This document shows, piece after piece, positions 8,000-19,680 of a stretch of 64,000 nucleotides of DNA. The stretch is from positions 2,041,255-2,105,254 of the forward strand of contig NZ_CP133465.1 of assembly GCF_031191185.1 (NCBI RefSeq). Reading direction: 5' to 3'. Each line of letters begins with the position of its first letter. Position 1 is the first letter of the stretch. Position numbers and translations under genes: made by a program. A model generated the notes under the pieces. The model made no database searches and had not been told where the DNA came from. It saw nothing but the letters and a program-made list of their open reading frames with translations. The stretch is from Prevotella nigrescens. GTDB taxonomy: Bacteria; Bacteroidota; Bacteroidia; Bacteroidales; Bacteroidaceae.

Positions 8000-9429
8000 C
8001 TAACCCAACCTTCGTATTCGAAATCGCAATCCCGATATTCTGGAGCCATCTTTACATAAGTTTCCTTTACTTTTTTCTCAATCCATTTACGAATAACTTC
8101 TTGACGTTTCTTTGCAATAACAATATTCTTCATTGGTTGTAAATCTTCTGTAATTGTTGCACGATGTTCGTCTATTCTACTCCTCAACTTTATAATAGCA
8201 CAAACCTCTTGTCCTTTTGCATCTACCATTTTAAAAGGAGATGATATCTCTCCAACTTTCATAGTATCTACAATATGCGCAATCTCAGAAGGTAAATCTT
8301 TCATTGCAAAGTGCGATGTACGGGTTGCGCCTCTAACATTAATCATAAGTCCATGATTATTTTTTGTATCTTTATCGTCAGATAGGAACGATGTCGCATC
8401 GTCGAAAGTAAATTTTCCTGCTTTAATATCATTACGAATAGAATCTAATCGATGTATTGCTCCATTCAAAGCCTTTTCAGAAACCTTCGGTCTTAACAAA
8501 ATGTGCCGACAGTTTATTTTATCGCCACGTCTATCTATTAATTGTATAATGTGATACCCAAAATCGCTTTCTACAACTTTAGATATTTTTTTAGGATCCG
8601 TCAGATTGAAAGCGGCAGATGCAAATGTAGGATCTAACATTCCACGTCCCATATAGCCCAATTCTCCACCTCTACGTGCCGATTCTGTATCTTCAGAATA
8701 TAGACGTGCAAGTGTTTCGAAAGAAGTTTCTCCTTTCGTAACTCTTTCTGTATAATTGCGAAGTTGGTCTTTTATTCTTGCTATTTCTTCAGGTTCAATT
8801 TTTGGAGTCTGCGTTAAGATTTGCACTTCCACATTTGCAGGAATCATCGGGATACTATCTGTTGGTAGTTTCTTAAAAAACTCACGAACTTCAGCTGGAG
8901 AGACCTTTACATCTCCAACTAATTTCTCCTGCATTCTCTCTACTAACAAACGATTCTTAAAATCATCGTGCAAGTCCTGTCGTATTTGTGCAATGCTTTT
9001 ATGTTGATATTCTTCTAATTTCTCTTTCGAACCTATTTGAGGAAAAGATATCCACGCATTAATTTGTTGTTCGACACTTTGCATTACTTCTGCTTCTGTA
9101 ACAGAAATACTGTCCAATGCTGCTTGATGCAAGAAAAGTTTTTGTACAGCAATCTGTTCCAAGATTTCGCAATTAGGATTTTTCTTCCATTTTTTACCTT
9201 CTGTTTCGCTTTGCAAACGCATAATCTCAAGATCAGACTTAAGAATTGGCTCGTCGCCTACAACCCACAAAACTTCATCTACAACGCTTTCTGGGTTTTC
9301 TTTTCCAATATCCGTTGAGTCGTTTTTAAAAGGAGATTGAGATATAGAAAGCGTTCTTGCTGGAACTCCCATCATCGTAATGACAGTTCCAACAAGAACA
9401 AATATAACACAATATTTCTTTAAATTCAT
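7996..9429 (-). CDS. SurA-like periplasmic peptidyl-prolyl isomerase (two parvulin domains)
   Basis: 477 residues. It has a signal sequence (residues 1-25), then a SurA N-terminal chaperone region (DEVLWVVGDEPILKSDLEIMRLQ, about 50-170) and two parvulin modules. The first (about 195-300) has FETLARLYSEDTESARRGGELGYMGRG and FGYHIIQLIDRR. The second (about 305-410) has CRHILLRPKV and a weaker GGELG equivalent (NNHGLM). SurA chaperones outer-membrane proteins in the periplasm and isomerises prolyl bonds. It lies between another parvulin gene (15 bp upstream) and the OstA-like gene (4-bp overlap), so the run probably serves outer-membrane assembly. Confidence 0.9.
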   Translation of the reverse strand: MNLKKYCVIFVLVGTVITMMGVPARTLSISQSPFKNDSTDIGKENPESVVDEVLWVVGDEPILKSDLEIMRLQSETEGKKWKKNPNCEILEQIAVQKLFLHQAALDSISVTEAEVMQSVEQQINAWISFPQIGSKEKLEEYQHKSIAQIRQDLHDDFKNRLLVERMQEKLVGDVKVSPAEVREFFKKLPTDSIPMIPANVEVQILTQTPKIEPEEIARIKDQLRNYTERVTKGETSFETLARLYSEDTESARRGGELGYMGRGMLDPTFASAAFNLTDPKKISKVVESDFGYHIIQLIDRRGDKINCRHILLRPKVSEKALNGAIHRLDSIRNDIKAGKFTFDDATSFLSDDKDTKNNHGLMINVRGATRTSHFAMKDLPSEIAHIVDTMKVGEISSPFKMVDAKGQEVCAIIKLRSRIDEHRATITEDLQPMKNIVIAKKRQEVIRKWIEKKVKETYVKMAPEYRDCDFEYEGWVR

Positions 9430-9444
9430 AAGCTTCTATTCTAA

Positions 9445-10872
9445 TTAATGCTTATTAACTGTGGCTAAAACTTCAGGATCTATTACTACAGAATATTTCT
9501 GACGAAGACTTTTTACCCACTCTTTCTCGAGTTCTTCTTGATAATCGGAAATTACAAGACTACGAACATCGTCTAAATCTTCTGGCGCTTTTAGTTTTTT
9601 ACCATAAACAGCATCAATAGGATAATCTTTCATTGGTTTTACTTCTACTTTTTCCTTAAAAATATCTCTATCCACTAATGCATTGTCGCCTTTCTTAAAT
9701 ATTCCTTTCTCTACACGAATACGAATAGTACTATCATTATTGAACGTTGTTCGTAGCTTATCGCCCCATGTTTTGAATGGGATTTTAGCAACACAATCTT
9801 TAACGGCTTTTACATCGGCAGCCTTTTGTACATGATAGGCTATGCCTTTAAAGCGAGGCTCTTTCCATGCATAGTTTTTTCTATGCTTATTAAAGAATGC
9901 TTGTAGCCCCGCTTCATCTGATGCAGCCTTGTCCCAAACTGTGCGTGTGCTCATTTCGATAAGCAGAAGACCATCGTGATATTCTTTCACAAGGTTTTTA
10001 AGGTTCTCATCTTTCGCTTCCATTTCTGCAAGTTTCTTTTCCACAAGCTGCTCCGGCGTAATTCCATTTCCTGCTTCTGCAGCCATTCTACCAAGTTTCT
10101 GATCGATAATTTGCTCACGCAAGTTACGTGCTTCTATGAATTGGTGAATGTCAGCCTTTAGAGAATCGTACGGTTGGAAGTCCTCTTTCTTGATATATTT
10201 AATGATATGGTATCCGAACGGAGATAATATTGGATGACTAATTTCTCCAGGTTTCATAGAGAAAAGAGCGTTTTCAAAAGCTTGTACAGTCTGACCTTTT
10301 GTTATTAAAGGTAATTCGCCACCGCGTGCAGCTGAACCAGGGTCGTTAGAATATTTCTTTGCCAATTCAGCAAAGTTACCACCTTTCTTCAATACATTAT
10401 ATATAGAGTCGGCTCTGTTGGCAATAGCTGCCTGCTCTTTCTCTGTTGCCTTTTGGTTAAGCGAAAGCAAGATATGAGCACAACGAACTAAACCACCATT
10501 ACTTTCTATTCTATCTCTTGTTTCCTTATAGATTTTCTGTGCCTCAGCTTCTACGTCGGCATCGGTAATCATTGTAGGACGTACCTGCTGATCACGGTAA
10601 GTCATAAATTCTTGCTTAAAGGAACTAAGTGTATCAAGTTTTGCATCTAAGGCAGCTTGAACCTTCAATTTATAATTGACAAACAAGTCTACATATTCGT
10701 TTATAGACTTTTTATCTATTACTCCATCGGTATTATTCTTATTATATGAATACTCAAACTCTGAACGATGAATGGGATTGCCATTTATCGTCATAATTAC
10801 AGGATCATTTTGTTGTGCAAAAGCCATTACACTGCTGAGCAGCATAGTAGCTAAAGAAATTATTATTCTCAT
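9445..10872 (-). CDS. Periplasmic parvulin-type peptidyl-prolyl isomerase
   Basis: 475 residues with signal peptide MRIIISLATMLLSSVMAFAQ. A SurA-like N-terminal helix region (residues 25-120) is followed by one good parvulin domain (about 125-235: CAHILLSLNQ, FAELAKKYSNDPGSAARGGELPLI, FGYHIIKYIKK) and a long C-terminal region whose last part (DDVRSLVISDYQEELEKEWVKSLRQKYSVVIDPE) resembles the end of SurA-type chaperones. It probably assists folding of exported proteins together with the SurA-like protein downstream. It follows guaB after a gap of 109 bp and may start its own transcript; I saw no strong promoter there. Confidence 0.88.
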   Translation of the reverse strand: MRIIISLATMLLSSVMAFAQQNDPVIMTINGNPIHRSEFEYSYNKNNTDGVIDKKSINEYVDLFVNYKLKVQAALDAKLDTLSSFKQEFMTYRDQQVRPTMITDADVEAEAQKIYKETRDRIESNGGLVRCAHILLSLNQKATEKEQAAIANRADSIYNVLKKGGNFAELAKKYSNDPGSAARGGELPLITKGQTVQAFENALFSMKPGEISHPILSPFGYHIIKYIKKEDFQPYDSLKADIHQFIEARNLREQIIDQKLGRMAAEAGNGITPEQLVEKKLAEMEAKDENLKNLVKEYHDGLLLIEMSTRTVWDKAASDEAGLQAFFNKHRKNYAWKEPRFKGIAYHVQKAADVKAVKDCVAKIPFKTWGDKLRTTFNNDSTIRIRVEKGIFKKGDNALVDRDIFKEKVEVKPMKDYPIDAVYGKKLKAPEDLDDVRSLVISDYQEELEKEWVKSLRQKYSVVIDPEVLATVNKH

Positions 10873-10981
10873 TTTAAAATGATATTCATTCTCTAATTTA
10901 TATTATTATAGCTTATCTTTTTTAGATTGTACATTGAAGCAATACATATCTTTTTGTAGTAACGAACTCGACAGATATTTA

Positions 10982-12505
<1,524 letters not shown>

Positions 12506-12594
12506 TTATAATTCATACCAGCTGCCATTTATATGGTTTTTCTACCGTGCATTAAAGGTATTTAACGCATTGGTTTGTCCCAACGCCTTAATGT

Positions 12595-15399
12595 CTATCT
12601 TCTTTGTTTTTTGCTCTTTGCATCGAACTTGTAAGTGAAGGATATGCGTGCGAAGTGGTGCATCGCTTCCTCCCATTGTTCGGTGCGCTGTGTTGGTGTA
12701 ATGGTAGAACTGTTCCACACTGCCTGGTTCAGAATATCGTCAAGATCTATACCCAGCACACCTTTACCTTTCCAGAAGAGCCACTTCGCATTTGCGTTCC
12801 ACACGAGACGATGCCTGTTTATTTCCGGACTTAGATAGCCGGAGCGTAACCGGTCTTCGAATTTCGTAGAGAATTCCCACTGCTTCAGCTTTGCCAAACC
12901 CTTTAGTCCGAAATTATAATTGCCGAATGTGTTGTTGTATTCAGATGCCAACGAATATCTGTTCCGGCGCAAATTCATTGAGCCAAAGAGGTTTAGTACA
13001 AGCCAATCGTGCTCGTAACTAAGTTCTGGAGATAGGTTCAGTGTAAGCTGTTTCAGCTTGTTCTGCTGCTTTTCCACGGTTTCATTGAGTGCTGCAAGGT
13101 AGCCATACGATGTTGTGAAATAGGTTTCAGCCTTGGTAAATAGGTGGAAGTTGTCGCCAATGCCCTTGTCCAACACAGCACTGAAGAGCCATTCATCGCC
13201 ACCCCGTACGTTTTCGTCATGTGTGCGGTAGACACCTGTAGCTGGATTATAGTAGAAAACGCTTGCTATTGGATTGATGTTGTGGGTGTAGCCAGCTTTC
13301 AGCAACATCATAGACTGTACTCTTGGCAAGGTCTGTCTGTACGTTACCATGCTGCTATGCTTGTGGCTTCGGTGCAACAATGGGTTGCCTTCCTTAATCC
13401 AAAGAGGGTCTGTGTCATCGCGATAGGCAAGGGTCGAAAGCAGATCTGGCAAGCTTGTAGTGTAGTTGAACGTAAAATCGAAGTTGCTGCGCTTGCCAAT
13501 CTTCCACTTTATCTCCATGTTTGGGTTTATCAGCACGCTGTTTCGGGTTGATGCCGTGTCCAATCTGCCCCGCTGGTAGTCTAAGTGTTCGTGTAGCCAG
13601 TCTACCTTTACGTTCGGAAGAAACTGCCATTTGTCCAACTTGTAGGTCAGTCCTGCCTGCGCCGTATGGGTTGCCGTGCTTCTGTGGCTGTCGAAACTGT
13701 TGGCTGCGTCTTTTACTTCGTCACGGTTGTTGTCCAACTTCGACTGCACATCGGTGCTGTAGAAATCTTGCCGAACCGATTTGTTCAGTTTATCAAAAGT
13801 ATAACCCCCAGTTAAAAGCAAGTTATTTTTAATGTAATATTGCAGTTCTGTATACGCCTTGAAGTCTAAGTTGTGGAAAGGTAGGCGGCTGTATTGATAT
13901 AGCGGCGACTGCACTCCTTGCTCCACATAGTCTATCTGCTGGTTCGTATTCGTGCGGTTGTTACCATTGCTGTAATTGGCAGTTGTACCAAAAGAAAATT
14001 GCCCCTTCTTTCCCAAAAGATGCCCCCACTTTGCGTTCAACGTGGTATTTAGAGCTTCGTTCGTGCTCTGTGCGTAGGTTCGCTTGCGATTAATGAGGTG
14101 GCTGTATATGTCATCGCCATGCTTTGCCATCAGGGCAGGGTCGAGCGGAAAGTCTCCAAACGCTTCGGGATTGCTGTTGAAACGTGCGCTGCTTGCCTCT
14201 TCGTTCTTTCTCTGAAACGTATATTCGAATTCTAAGTCAGCCGTTATATAGTTTACCGAATCAGCGAAAGTGAAAAGGTCTGCCATTATCGTTGGCTGTA
14301 TTTTGTGTTCGTACCGCTTGTTCCTGCTTAGTCCCCACGTCTTTGCGTTGCCTAATGTTGGTATGGTCTGGTCGGTTCTGTATTCCGTTCCCCAGCCGTC
14401 GGTATGGTTAAAGTTGGAGCTGAACGACACATTGTTCCTATTAGAGAACTTGTGTGTGCCCTGTTTCCAGTTGTGTTGCCATGCCGCTGCTGCGTTCTGT
14501 GCCTTTCCGAAGTTATCGAAATTCCCCTTATTGTACCAGTCTATCCCCAACTTTTGGAAATAGTCTACGTTGTTGGCATCTATGCTGACCAATGTTGGAT
14601 TCCTGTCACTCAGAAGGTTTGTCTGGACGGAGGCTTGGTAGTTCTTGGGCGTTTGCAGCCTTGCGGTCATGTCGCCGTACCATTTGTCCATGAAACCAGG
14701 CTTGATATTAATGTCTAAAACGTTGTCGTCCTTACCGTCGTCGTTGCCCGACTGCTGTGCCAGTTCGCTTGCCTTGTTGTAGGTTTTTATGTTTTTCACA
14801 GCCTCGGCAGGTATTTCTCCTACAATGCTACCGCCACCAAAGATGTCGCGACCATTCATGAGCATGCGCAAAGGCTTGTTGTTCCAATAGAGTTTGCCGT
14901 CTTTTTCCACTACTCCGGGCAGTCGCTTTATCAGCTCGTCGAGCCTTGCGCCCTCTTTCAGTTTGAAGGCTTCGGGGTGGAAGACGATGGTGTCGCCACT
15001 CATTGTAAAGCGGCGTGCCTTTGCCGTAACCACTACATCGTCGAGCATCAGCTCGGTAGGTTTCAGCAGAAAGTCGCCTAAATCCAGTGTATCTGTGCCG
15101 GAATAGCCTGACGAATACGAATGTTTTGTTGCTGTTTCGTAGCCTATCATGCTGGCTTTGATGGTCATACGCCCCTCAAAACTGCTTGAACAGGAGAATT
15201 TTCCTTCTGCATCGGAGGTTATATCCATTATCTGGGTGCTGTTGCCACTTTTAATTTCTATTTTTACAGATGCTTTTTCTATTGGCTCTTTCGTGTTCGC
15301 ATCGAGCACACGTCCTTTTAAATCCTCGGCATGAATGGAGGCAGGGATAGATAAAAGCGCAAGCAAGATTGTTGCAAAAAATGTATGTTTCAGTACCAT
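12595..15399 (-). CDS. Outer-membrane TonB-receptor-like beta-barrel protein
   Basis: 934 residues with a signal peptide ending in ASIHA (about 24). Residues 25-115 are a carboxypeptidase-regulatory-like (CarboxypepD_reg) domain (LKGRVLDANTKEPIEKASVKIEI). A plug-like domain follows (LDDVVVTAKARRFTMSGDTIVFHPEAFKLKEGARLDELIKRLPGV). The remaining roughly 650 residues alternate aromatic and polar residues like a large outer-membrane barrel and end in ARISFTYKFDAKSKKQRR. It resembles the OMP_b-brl_3 group of TonB-dependent-receptor relatives. No SusD partner is adjacent, so its ligand is unknown. A TAACTTTG -7-like motif lies at 15462-15469 upstream. Confidence 0.88.
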   Translation of the reverse strand: MVLKHTFFATILLALLSIPASIHAEDLKGRVLDANTKEPIEKASVKIEIKSGNSTQIMDITSDAEGKFSCSSSFEGRMTIKASMIGYETATKHSYSSGYSGTDTLDLGDFLLKPTELMLDDVVVTAKARRFTMSGDTIVFHPEAFKLKEGARLDELIKRLPGVVEKDGKLYWNNKPLRMLMNGRDIFGGGSIVGEIPAEAVKNIKTYNKASELAQQSGNDDGKDDNVLDINIKPGFMDKWYGDMTARLQTPKNYQASVQTNLLSDRNPTLVSIDANNVDYFQKLGIDWYNKGNFDNFGKAQNAAAAWQHNWKQGTHKFSNRNNVSFSSNFNHTDGWGTEYRTDQTIPTLGNAKTWGLSRNKRYEHKIQPTIMADLFTFADSVNYITADLEFEYTFQRKNEEASSARFNSNPEAFGDFPLDPALMAKHGDDIYSHLINRKRTYAQSTNEALNTTLNAKWGHLLGKKGQFSFGTTANYSNGNNRTNTNQQIDYVEQGVQSPLYQYSRLPFHNLDFKAYTELQYYIKNNLLLTGGYTFDKLNKSVRQDFYSTDVQSKLDNNRDEVKDAANSFDSHRSTATHTAQAGLTYKLDKWQFLPNVKVDWLHEHLDYQRGRLDTASTRNSVLINPNMEIKWKIGKRSNFDFTFNYTTSLPDLLSTLAYRDDTDPLWIKEGNPLLHRSHKHSSMVTYRQTLPRVQSMMLLKAGYTHNINPIASVFYYNPATGVYRTHDENVRGGDEWLFSAVLDKGIGDNFHLFTKAETYFTTSYGYLAALNETVEKQQNKLKQLTLNLSPELSYEHDWLVLNLFGSMNLRRNRYSLASEYNNTFGNYNFGLKGLAKLKQWEFSTKFEDRLRSGYLSPEINRHRLVWNANAKWLFWKGKGVLGIDLDDILNQAVWNSSTITPTQRTEQWEEAMHHFARISFTYKFDAKSKKQRR

Positions 15400-15461
15400 A
15401 AGCTGGAAGATTTTTATTTTAAATTTATTTCGGCATCAATATATGTGGTTAGTTATATTCG

Positions 15462-15469
15462 CAAAGTTA
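15462..15469 (-). promoter_or_regulatory. -7-like element before outer-membrane barrel gene
   Basis: TAACTTTG on the minus strand, about 63 bp upstream of the ATG at 15399, fits TAnnTTTG. There is no TTG at 19-22 bp upstream, so only the -7 half is supported. Confidence 0.35.
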
Positions 15470-15890
15470 GTTCTTTTCTGTCAACTGTTGCTTTCCTTTT
15501 TTCATCTTTCTTATACTTTAATTTTTTATAACACAATAGAAGGGATTTAAAAGACAAATGGCGTACAATCAAAGCACCGCTTATTTACATTCCAAGGCAA
15601 CAGGTATTGAACTTCAAAACAGTCTTGTTTGCATCGAATGTCAATACATTTGAATATTTGAGGAAGCCATGAACAGACGCCTACTAACCACCAATTGCCA
15701 ACTACTAATCACCGTTTGTAGATGTAAGGGTGCGACAATTCTACCTCTATTTGTCTTACAACTACATCTAATAACAATGCTGCAACTATGTGTCAAAATT
15801 GTAAACAATTTCTAAAAATATAGTATTCCTGCAACTGTCTATATTCCAACACTTTACAAAGTCTATTCTCTTAGTCTGTCAAACAGGCTC
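15470..15890. other. Intergenic stretch without recognised gene
   Basis: AT-rich gap upstream of the outer-membrane barrel gene. It contains a loose 8-bp inverted repeat (TAGATGTA near 15719 and TACATCTA near 15763) but no coding frame with plausible codon use, no tRNA shape and no T-tailed hairpin. The rest of the gap, to 16116, holds a repeat array listed separately. Confidence 0.4.
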
Positions 15891-16020
15891 TTTTGCAATG
15901 CAAAAGAATGGTTTTTACCGGACAAAAACCATTGTTTTATCTTTCAATACCGCTGCTTTTGAAAAACAGAAAAGGATTTTCGGCTTTTCAACGCTGTTTT
16001 TGTTGTTTCGCAAGAATATC
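15891..16020. repeat. 22-bp-period degenerate tandem array A
   Basis: Units begin TTTTGCAATGC at 15891, TTTTACCGG at 15913, TTTTATCTT at 15935 and TTTTGAAAA at 15957, spaced exactly 22 bp. The register then slips (TTTTCGG at 15977, TTTTTGTTG at 15997). Each unit tends to read TTTT-G/C-N6-AAAA-N8. Units share the period more than the sequence. The same architecture occurs in at least five other gaps in this window. Function unknown. Confidence 0.65.
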
Positions 16021-16116
16021 AGATTATTTCCCAAATGTCAAAACACACGGTTGCGAACTTCCCATTTCATACTTGCATAATCCCTGCATTCCTACAGCTA
16101 AAGCAGTAAGATAATG

Positions 16117-16155
16117 GTAAAAAGAAACCGCCCTTTCCAAACTGGAAGAGCGGTT
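16117..16155 (-). terminator. Terminator of recQ transcript
   Basis: The minus strand has AACCGC (16155-16150), an inner TCTTCCA/TGGAAAG pairing and GCGGTT (16131-16126), followed by TTTCTTTTT. A GC-containing stem and T-rich tail 12 bp after the recQ stop fit an intrinsic terminator. Confidence 0.7.
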
Positions 16156-16166
16156 GAGAGTGCCTG

Positions 16167-18350
16167 TTAGTTTGCCATCTCGGATATAAACTTTATGCGA
16201 ATCAACCGAATATCGTCTTCGGTATAGTCATCGTCGAGTTCCTTGAGAGCCTCGTCGATGTTGTCGGTATGGCTGTTCATAAAGTAATCGTAGATGTCGT
16301 CTATCTTGTCTTCATCGTAAATGTCCCTCAAGAAGTAGTCTATGTTGAGCTTTGTGCCACTATACACGATTTCTTCTATCTTTGAAAGCAGTTCGTCGAA
16401 GCTGAGTCCTTCGGCAACGGCAATGTCGTCTAACGGCAATTTGCGATCAATATCTTGAATAATCTTCACTTTCTGCATCGATTTCTTAGCCACGGTGCGC
16501 ACGCGCAGTTCTTCGGGACGCTCTATGTTCTTTTCCTTGCAGTATTTTTTTATGAGTTCGCAGAACTCCTTTCCGTAACGTTTTGCCTTGCCCACGCCCA
16601 CGCCTTGTATGTTTTGCAGTTCCTCTTCCGTAATGGGATACATCATAGCCATTTGGTCTAACGATGGGTCTTGGAAGATAACGTAAGCCGGAATGCCTAA
16701 CTTGCGTGCCAAATGCTTGCGCAGGTCTTTCAGCATAGCATAGAGTTCGGGGTCGGCAACACTTGTTCCGCCTACCATACTTTCGTCTATTTCATCGGTT
16801 TTGAACTCTTTGTCCATTACAATCATAAACGACTTCGGTTCTTTCAAGAATTGTTTTCCAGCTGCGGTGAGTTTCAGTAGACCATAGTTTTCTACATCTT
16901 TCTTTAAATAGCCTTCCAACATGGCTTGCCGAATAACGGGGTTCCATATCTTCGGATTTTCCTTTTCACCGAGTCCAAATTCTTCGAGCAAATTGTGTTT
17001 ATGGTCTTTTATATCGTCAGTACCACGCCCCTTGACAAAGTCTATGACATATTCTTGGCGGAAATTTCCGCCTAAAGCCTTCACTGCTTGCAATACAATC
17101 AATAGCGGTTGCTTTGCTTCAATCTTCTCTTTCGGGTGCAGACAGTTGTCGCACATACCGCAATTGTCTTTCGTATATTCTTCGCCAAAGTAGTGGAGCA
17201 GCAGTTTGCGGCGACAAACCGACGATTCGGCGTATGTTTCGGTCTCTTGCAGCAGCTGTCTGCCTATGTCTTGCTCAGCAACGGGCTTGCCTTCCATAAA
17301 GTTTTCGAGCTTCTTGAGGTCGTTTTTCGAGTAGAAAACAATACATTTGCCTTCTTCTCCGTCGCGTCCCGCACGCCCTGTTTCCTGGTAATAGCCTTCC
17401 AGACTCTTTGGAATATCGTAGTGGATAACGAACCGGACATCGGGTTTGTCGATGCCCATACCGAAAGCAATGGTTGCAACAATGACGTCGATGTTTTCCA
17501 TCAGGAAGTCGTCTTGCGTCTTCGAACGCGTTTCCGAGTCGAGACCGGCATGGTATGGTGCTGCCTTTATGTCGTTGGCTTGCAACACGGCAGCCAGTTC
17601 CTCAACCTTCTTGCGTGAAAGGCAGTAGATGATACCGCTCTTTCCGAGATTTTGCTTGATGAATTTGATAATCTGACGGTTGGTGTCTTCCTCGTTCTTC
17701 TTGGGCCGTACCTCGTAGTAAAGGTTAGGACGATTGAACGAACTCTTGAATTCGGCACAGTCTTCAATGCCCAAACTCTTCACGATATCTGTGCGTACCT
17801 TGTCGGTAGCTGTAGCAGTGAGGGCTATTATCGGTGCTTTGCCAATCTGGTCTATAGCTTGTCGTATCTTCCTATACTCCGGTCGGAAGTCGTGTCCCCA
17901 CTCCGAGATACAGTGCGCCTCGTCTATCGCATAGAAACTGACCTTTACTGTCTTGAAGAATTCTATGCTTTCCTCTTTGTTTAGCGACTCCGGTGCAACA
18001 TAAAGCAACTTCGTCTTGCCGTTCTGAATGTCGGCTTTAACGTTGTCAATCTCTGTTTTCTTCAACGATGAGTTTAGATAATGCGCCACACCATCTTCTT
18101 CGCTGATACCATTAATGACATCTACTTGATTTTTCATCAATGCTATCAGAGGGGAAATAACGATAGCCGTGCCTTCCATTATGAGTGAAGGCAATTGATA
18201 GCAAAGGCTCTTGCCGCCACCCGTAGGCATCAGCACGAAAGTGTCGTTGCCAGCTAATACGTTGCGGATAATAGCCTCTTGTGCGCCCTTGAACTTATCA
18301 AAGCCGAAAAAGTGCTTTAGCTTTTCTGTAAGATTGACTTCTTTTGCCAT
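16167..18350 (-). CDS. recQ: ATP-dependent DNA helicase RecQ
   Basis: 727 residues, somewhat longer than E. coli RecQ, as is common in Bacteroidetes. Visible are Walker A LMPTGGGKSLCYQLP (residues 39-53), DEAH with the RecQ loop (YAIDEAHCISEWGHDFRPEYRKIR, about 137-160), motif VI QETGRAGRDG, four zinc-binding cysteines (CRRKLLLHYFGE...CGMCDNC), and an HRDC domain (about 530-610). The C-terminal roughly 100 residues are acidic and rich in isoleucine. It unwinds DNA 3' to 5' in recombination and fork repair. It lies 94 bp downstream of clpX in the same direction and ends at a terminator. Confidence 0.96.
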   Translation of the reverse strand: MAKEVNLTEKLKHFFGFDKFKGAQEAIIRNVLAGNDTFVLMPTGGGKSLCYQLPSLIMEGTAIVISPLIALMKNQVDVINGISEEDGVAHYLNSSLKKTEIDNVKADIQNGKTKLLYVAPESLNKEESIEFFKTVKVSFYAIDEAHCISEWGHDFRPEYRKIRQAIDQIGKAPIIALTATATDKVRTDIVKSLGIEDCAEFKSSFNRPNLYYEVRPKKNEEDTNRQIIKFIKQNLGKSGIIYCLSRKKVEELAAVLQANDIKAAPYHAGLDSETRSKTQDDFLMENIDVIVATIAFGMGIDKPDVRFVIHYDIPKSLEGYYQETGRAGRDGEEGKCIVFYSKNDLKKLENFMEGKPVAEQDIGRQLLQETETYAESSVCRRKLLLHYFGEEYTKDNCGMCDNCLHPKEKIEAKQPLLIVLQAVKALGGNFRQEYVIDFVKGRGTDDIKDHKHNLLEEFGLGEKENPKIWNPVIRQAMLEGYLKKDVENYGLLKLTAAGKQFLKEPKSFMIVMDKEFKTDEIDESMVGGTSVADPELYAMLKDLRKHLARKLGIPAYVIFQDPSLDQMAMMYPITEEELQNIQGVGVGKAKRYGKEFCELIKKYCKEKNIERPEELRVRTVAKKSMQKVKIIQDIDRKLPLDDIAVAEGLSFDELLSKIEEIVYSGTKLNIDYFLRDIYDEDKIDDIYDYFMNSHTDNIDEALKELDDDYTEDDIRLIRIKFISEMAN

Positions 18351-18444
18351 TTTAATCGTTTAGTGTCCCTTATATAGAAAGGTAGGTTTGTTATCGTCGC
18401 ACCCACACCATTGAAGTGGAGTGAGTGCAACGTTCGTATGTGTT

Positions 18445-19677
18445 TCAGGCTGTTTCGAGTTTGTTGAGCTTCGCTTTGTCCAATTGTTGTTGTGCATATT
18501 GGGCGGTTACCTCGTACTTCTTCACTTTCTTTGAAGGCAGTTCAAACATCGTATCCATCATAACTGCCTCGACAATAGAGCGAAGTCCACGTGCACCCAA
18601 CTTGTATTCCACAGCCTTATCAACGATATAGTCGAGCGATTCTTCGGTAAATGTAAGGCTGATGCCGTCCATTTTGAAGAGTTTTATGTATTGCTTGACT
18701 ATCGAGTTCTTTGGTTCGACAAGTATTTTGCGCAGTGCTTCCTTGTCTAATGGGTTGAGATAGGTAAGCACAGGCAGACGTCCGATGATTTCGGGGATAA
18801 GTCCGAACGAGCGTAAGTCTTGCGGAAGCACGTACTTCATTAAGTCCTTCTTGTCTATTTTCGCCACATTCTGCACTGAGTTGTAGCCTACGACGTGCGT
18901 ATTGAGGCGTTGTGCTATCTTGCGTTCTATGCCGTCGAATGCGCCACCGCAGATAAAGAGAATGTTTCGCGTATCTACGTGAATGTAATCTTGGTCCGGG
19001 TGCTTGCGTCCGCCCTTTGGTGGAACGTTCACCATCGTGCCTTCGAGCAGCTTCAGCAGTCCTTGCTGCACACCTTCGCCGCTTACATCGCGTGTAATGC
19101 TTGGGTTGTCGCTCTTTCGTGCTATCTTGTCTATCTCGTCGATGAATACAATTCCCCGTTCGGCAGCAGCCACATTGTAGTCGGCTACCTGCAGCAAGCG
19201 CGAGAGAATGCTCTCCACATCTTCGCCCACATAGCCTGCTTCGGTGAACACGGTAGCATCGACAATGGTGAAGGGAACGTTCAACAGCTTGGCTATGGTA
19301 CGTGCCAAAAGGGTTTTTCCCGTACCTGTTGAGCCCACCATAATGATGTTGCTCTTCTCAACTTCTATGCCGTCGTCGTCCTTTGGCTGCTGCAATCGCT
19401 TGTAATGGTTGTAAACCGATACGGCGAGATAGCGTTTTGCTTCGTCCTGTCCGATGATATACTCATCAAGATAAGCCTTTATTTCTTTTGGCTTGGGCAC
19501 TTTGTTCATATCAATATCAGCTATGTCTGAACTTTGTTTGCCCAATACTCCTGATTCTACAACGATATTGTTGGCTTGCTGCGCACAGTCTTCGCAGATG
19601 TAACCTGTGAGTCCTGTGATGAGAAGCCGTACTTCGTTCTCGCTCCTTCCGCAAAAACTACATTTCTTCTGAGGCAT
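18445..19677 (-). CDS. clpX: ClpX ATPase subunit of ClpXP protease
   Basis: 410 residues, normal length. An N-terminal C4 zinc-binding domain ([14 protein letters not shown]...YICEDCAQQ, residues 5-36) is followed by an AAA+ module with Walker A GSTGTGKT (about 115-122), Walker [16 protein letters not shown], and the IGF-type loop replaced by the normal Bacteroidetes region before the C-terminal small domain ([24 protein letters not shown]). It unfolds substrates and feeds ClpP. It starts 3 bp after the clpP stop, so clpP-clpX is one operon. Confidence 0.97.
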   Translation of the reverse strand: MPQKKCSFCGRSENEVRLLITGLTGYICEDCAQQANNIVVESGVLGKQSSDIADIDMNKVPKPKEIKAYLDEYIIGQDEAKRYLAVSVYNHYKRLQQPKDDDGIEVEKSNIIMVGSTGTGKTLLARTIAKLLNVPFTIVDATVFTEAGYVGEDVESILSRLLQVADYNVAAAERGIVFIDEIDKIARKSDNPSITRDVSGEGVQQGLLKLLEGTMVNVPPKGGRKHPDQDYIHVDTRNILFICGGAFDGIERKIAQRLNTHVVGYNSVQNVAKIDKKDLMKYVLPQDLRSFGLIPEIIGRLPVLTYLNPLDKEALRKILVEPKNSIVKQYIKLFKMDGISLTFTEESLDYIVDKAVEYKLGARGLRSIVEAVMMDTMFELPSKKVKKYEVTAQYAQQQLDKAKLNKLETA

Positions 19678-19680
19678 TGT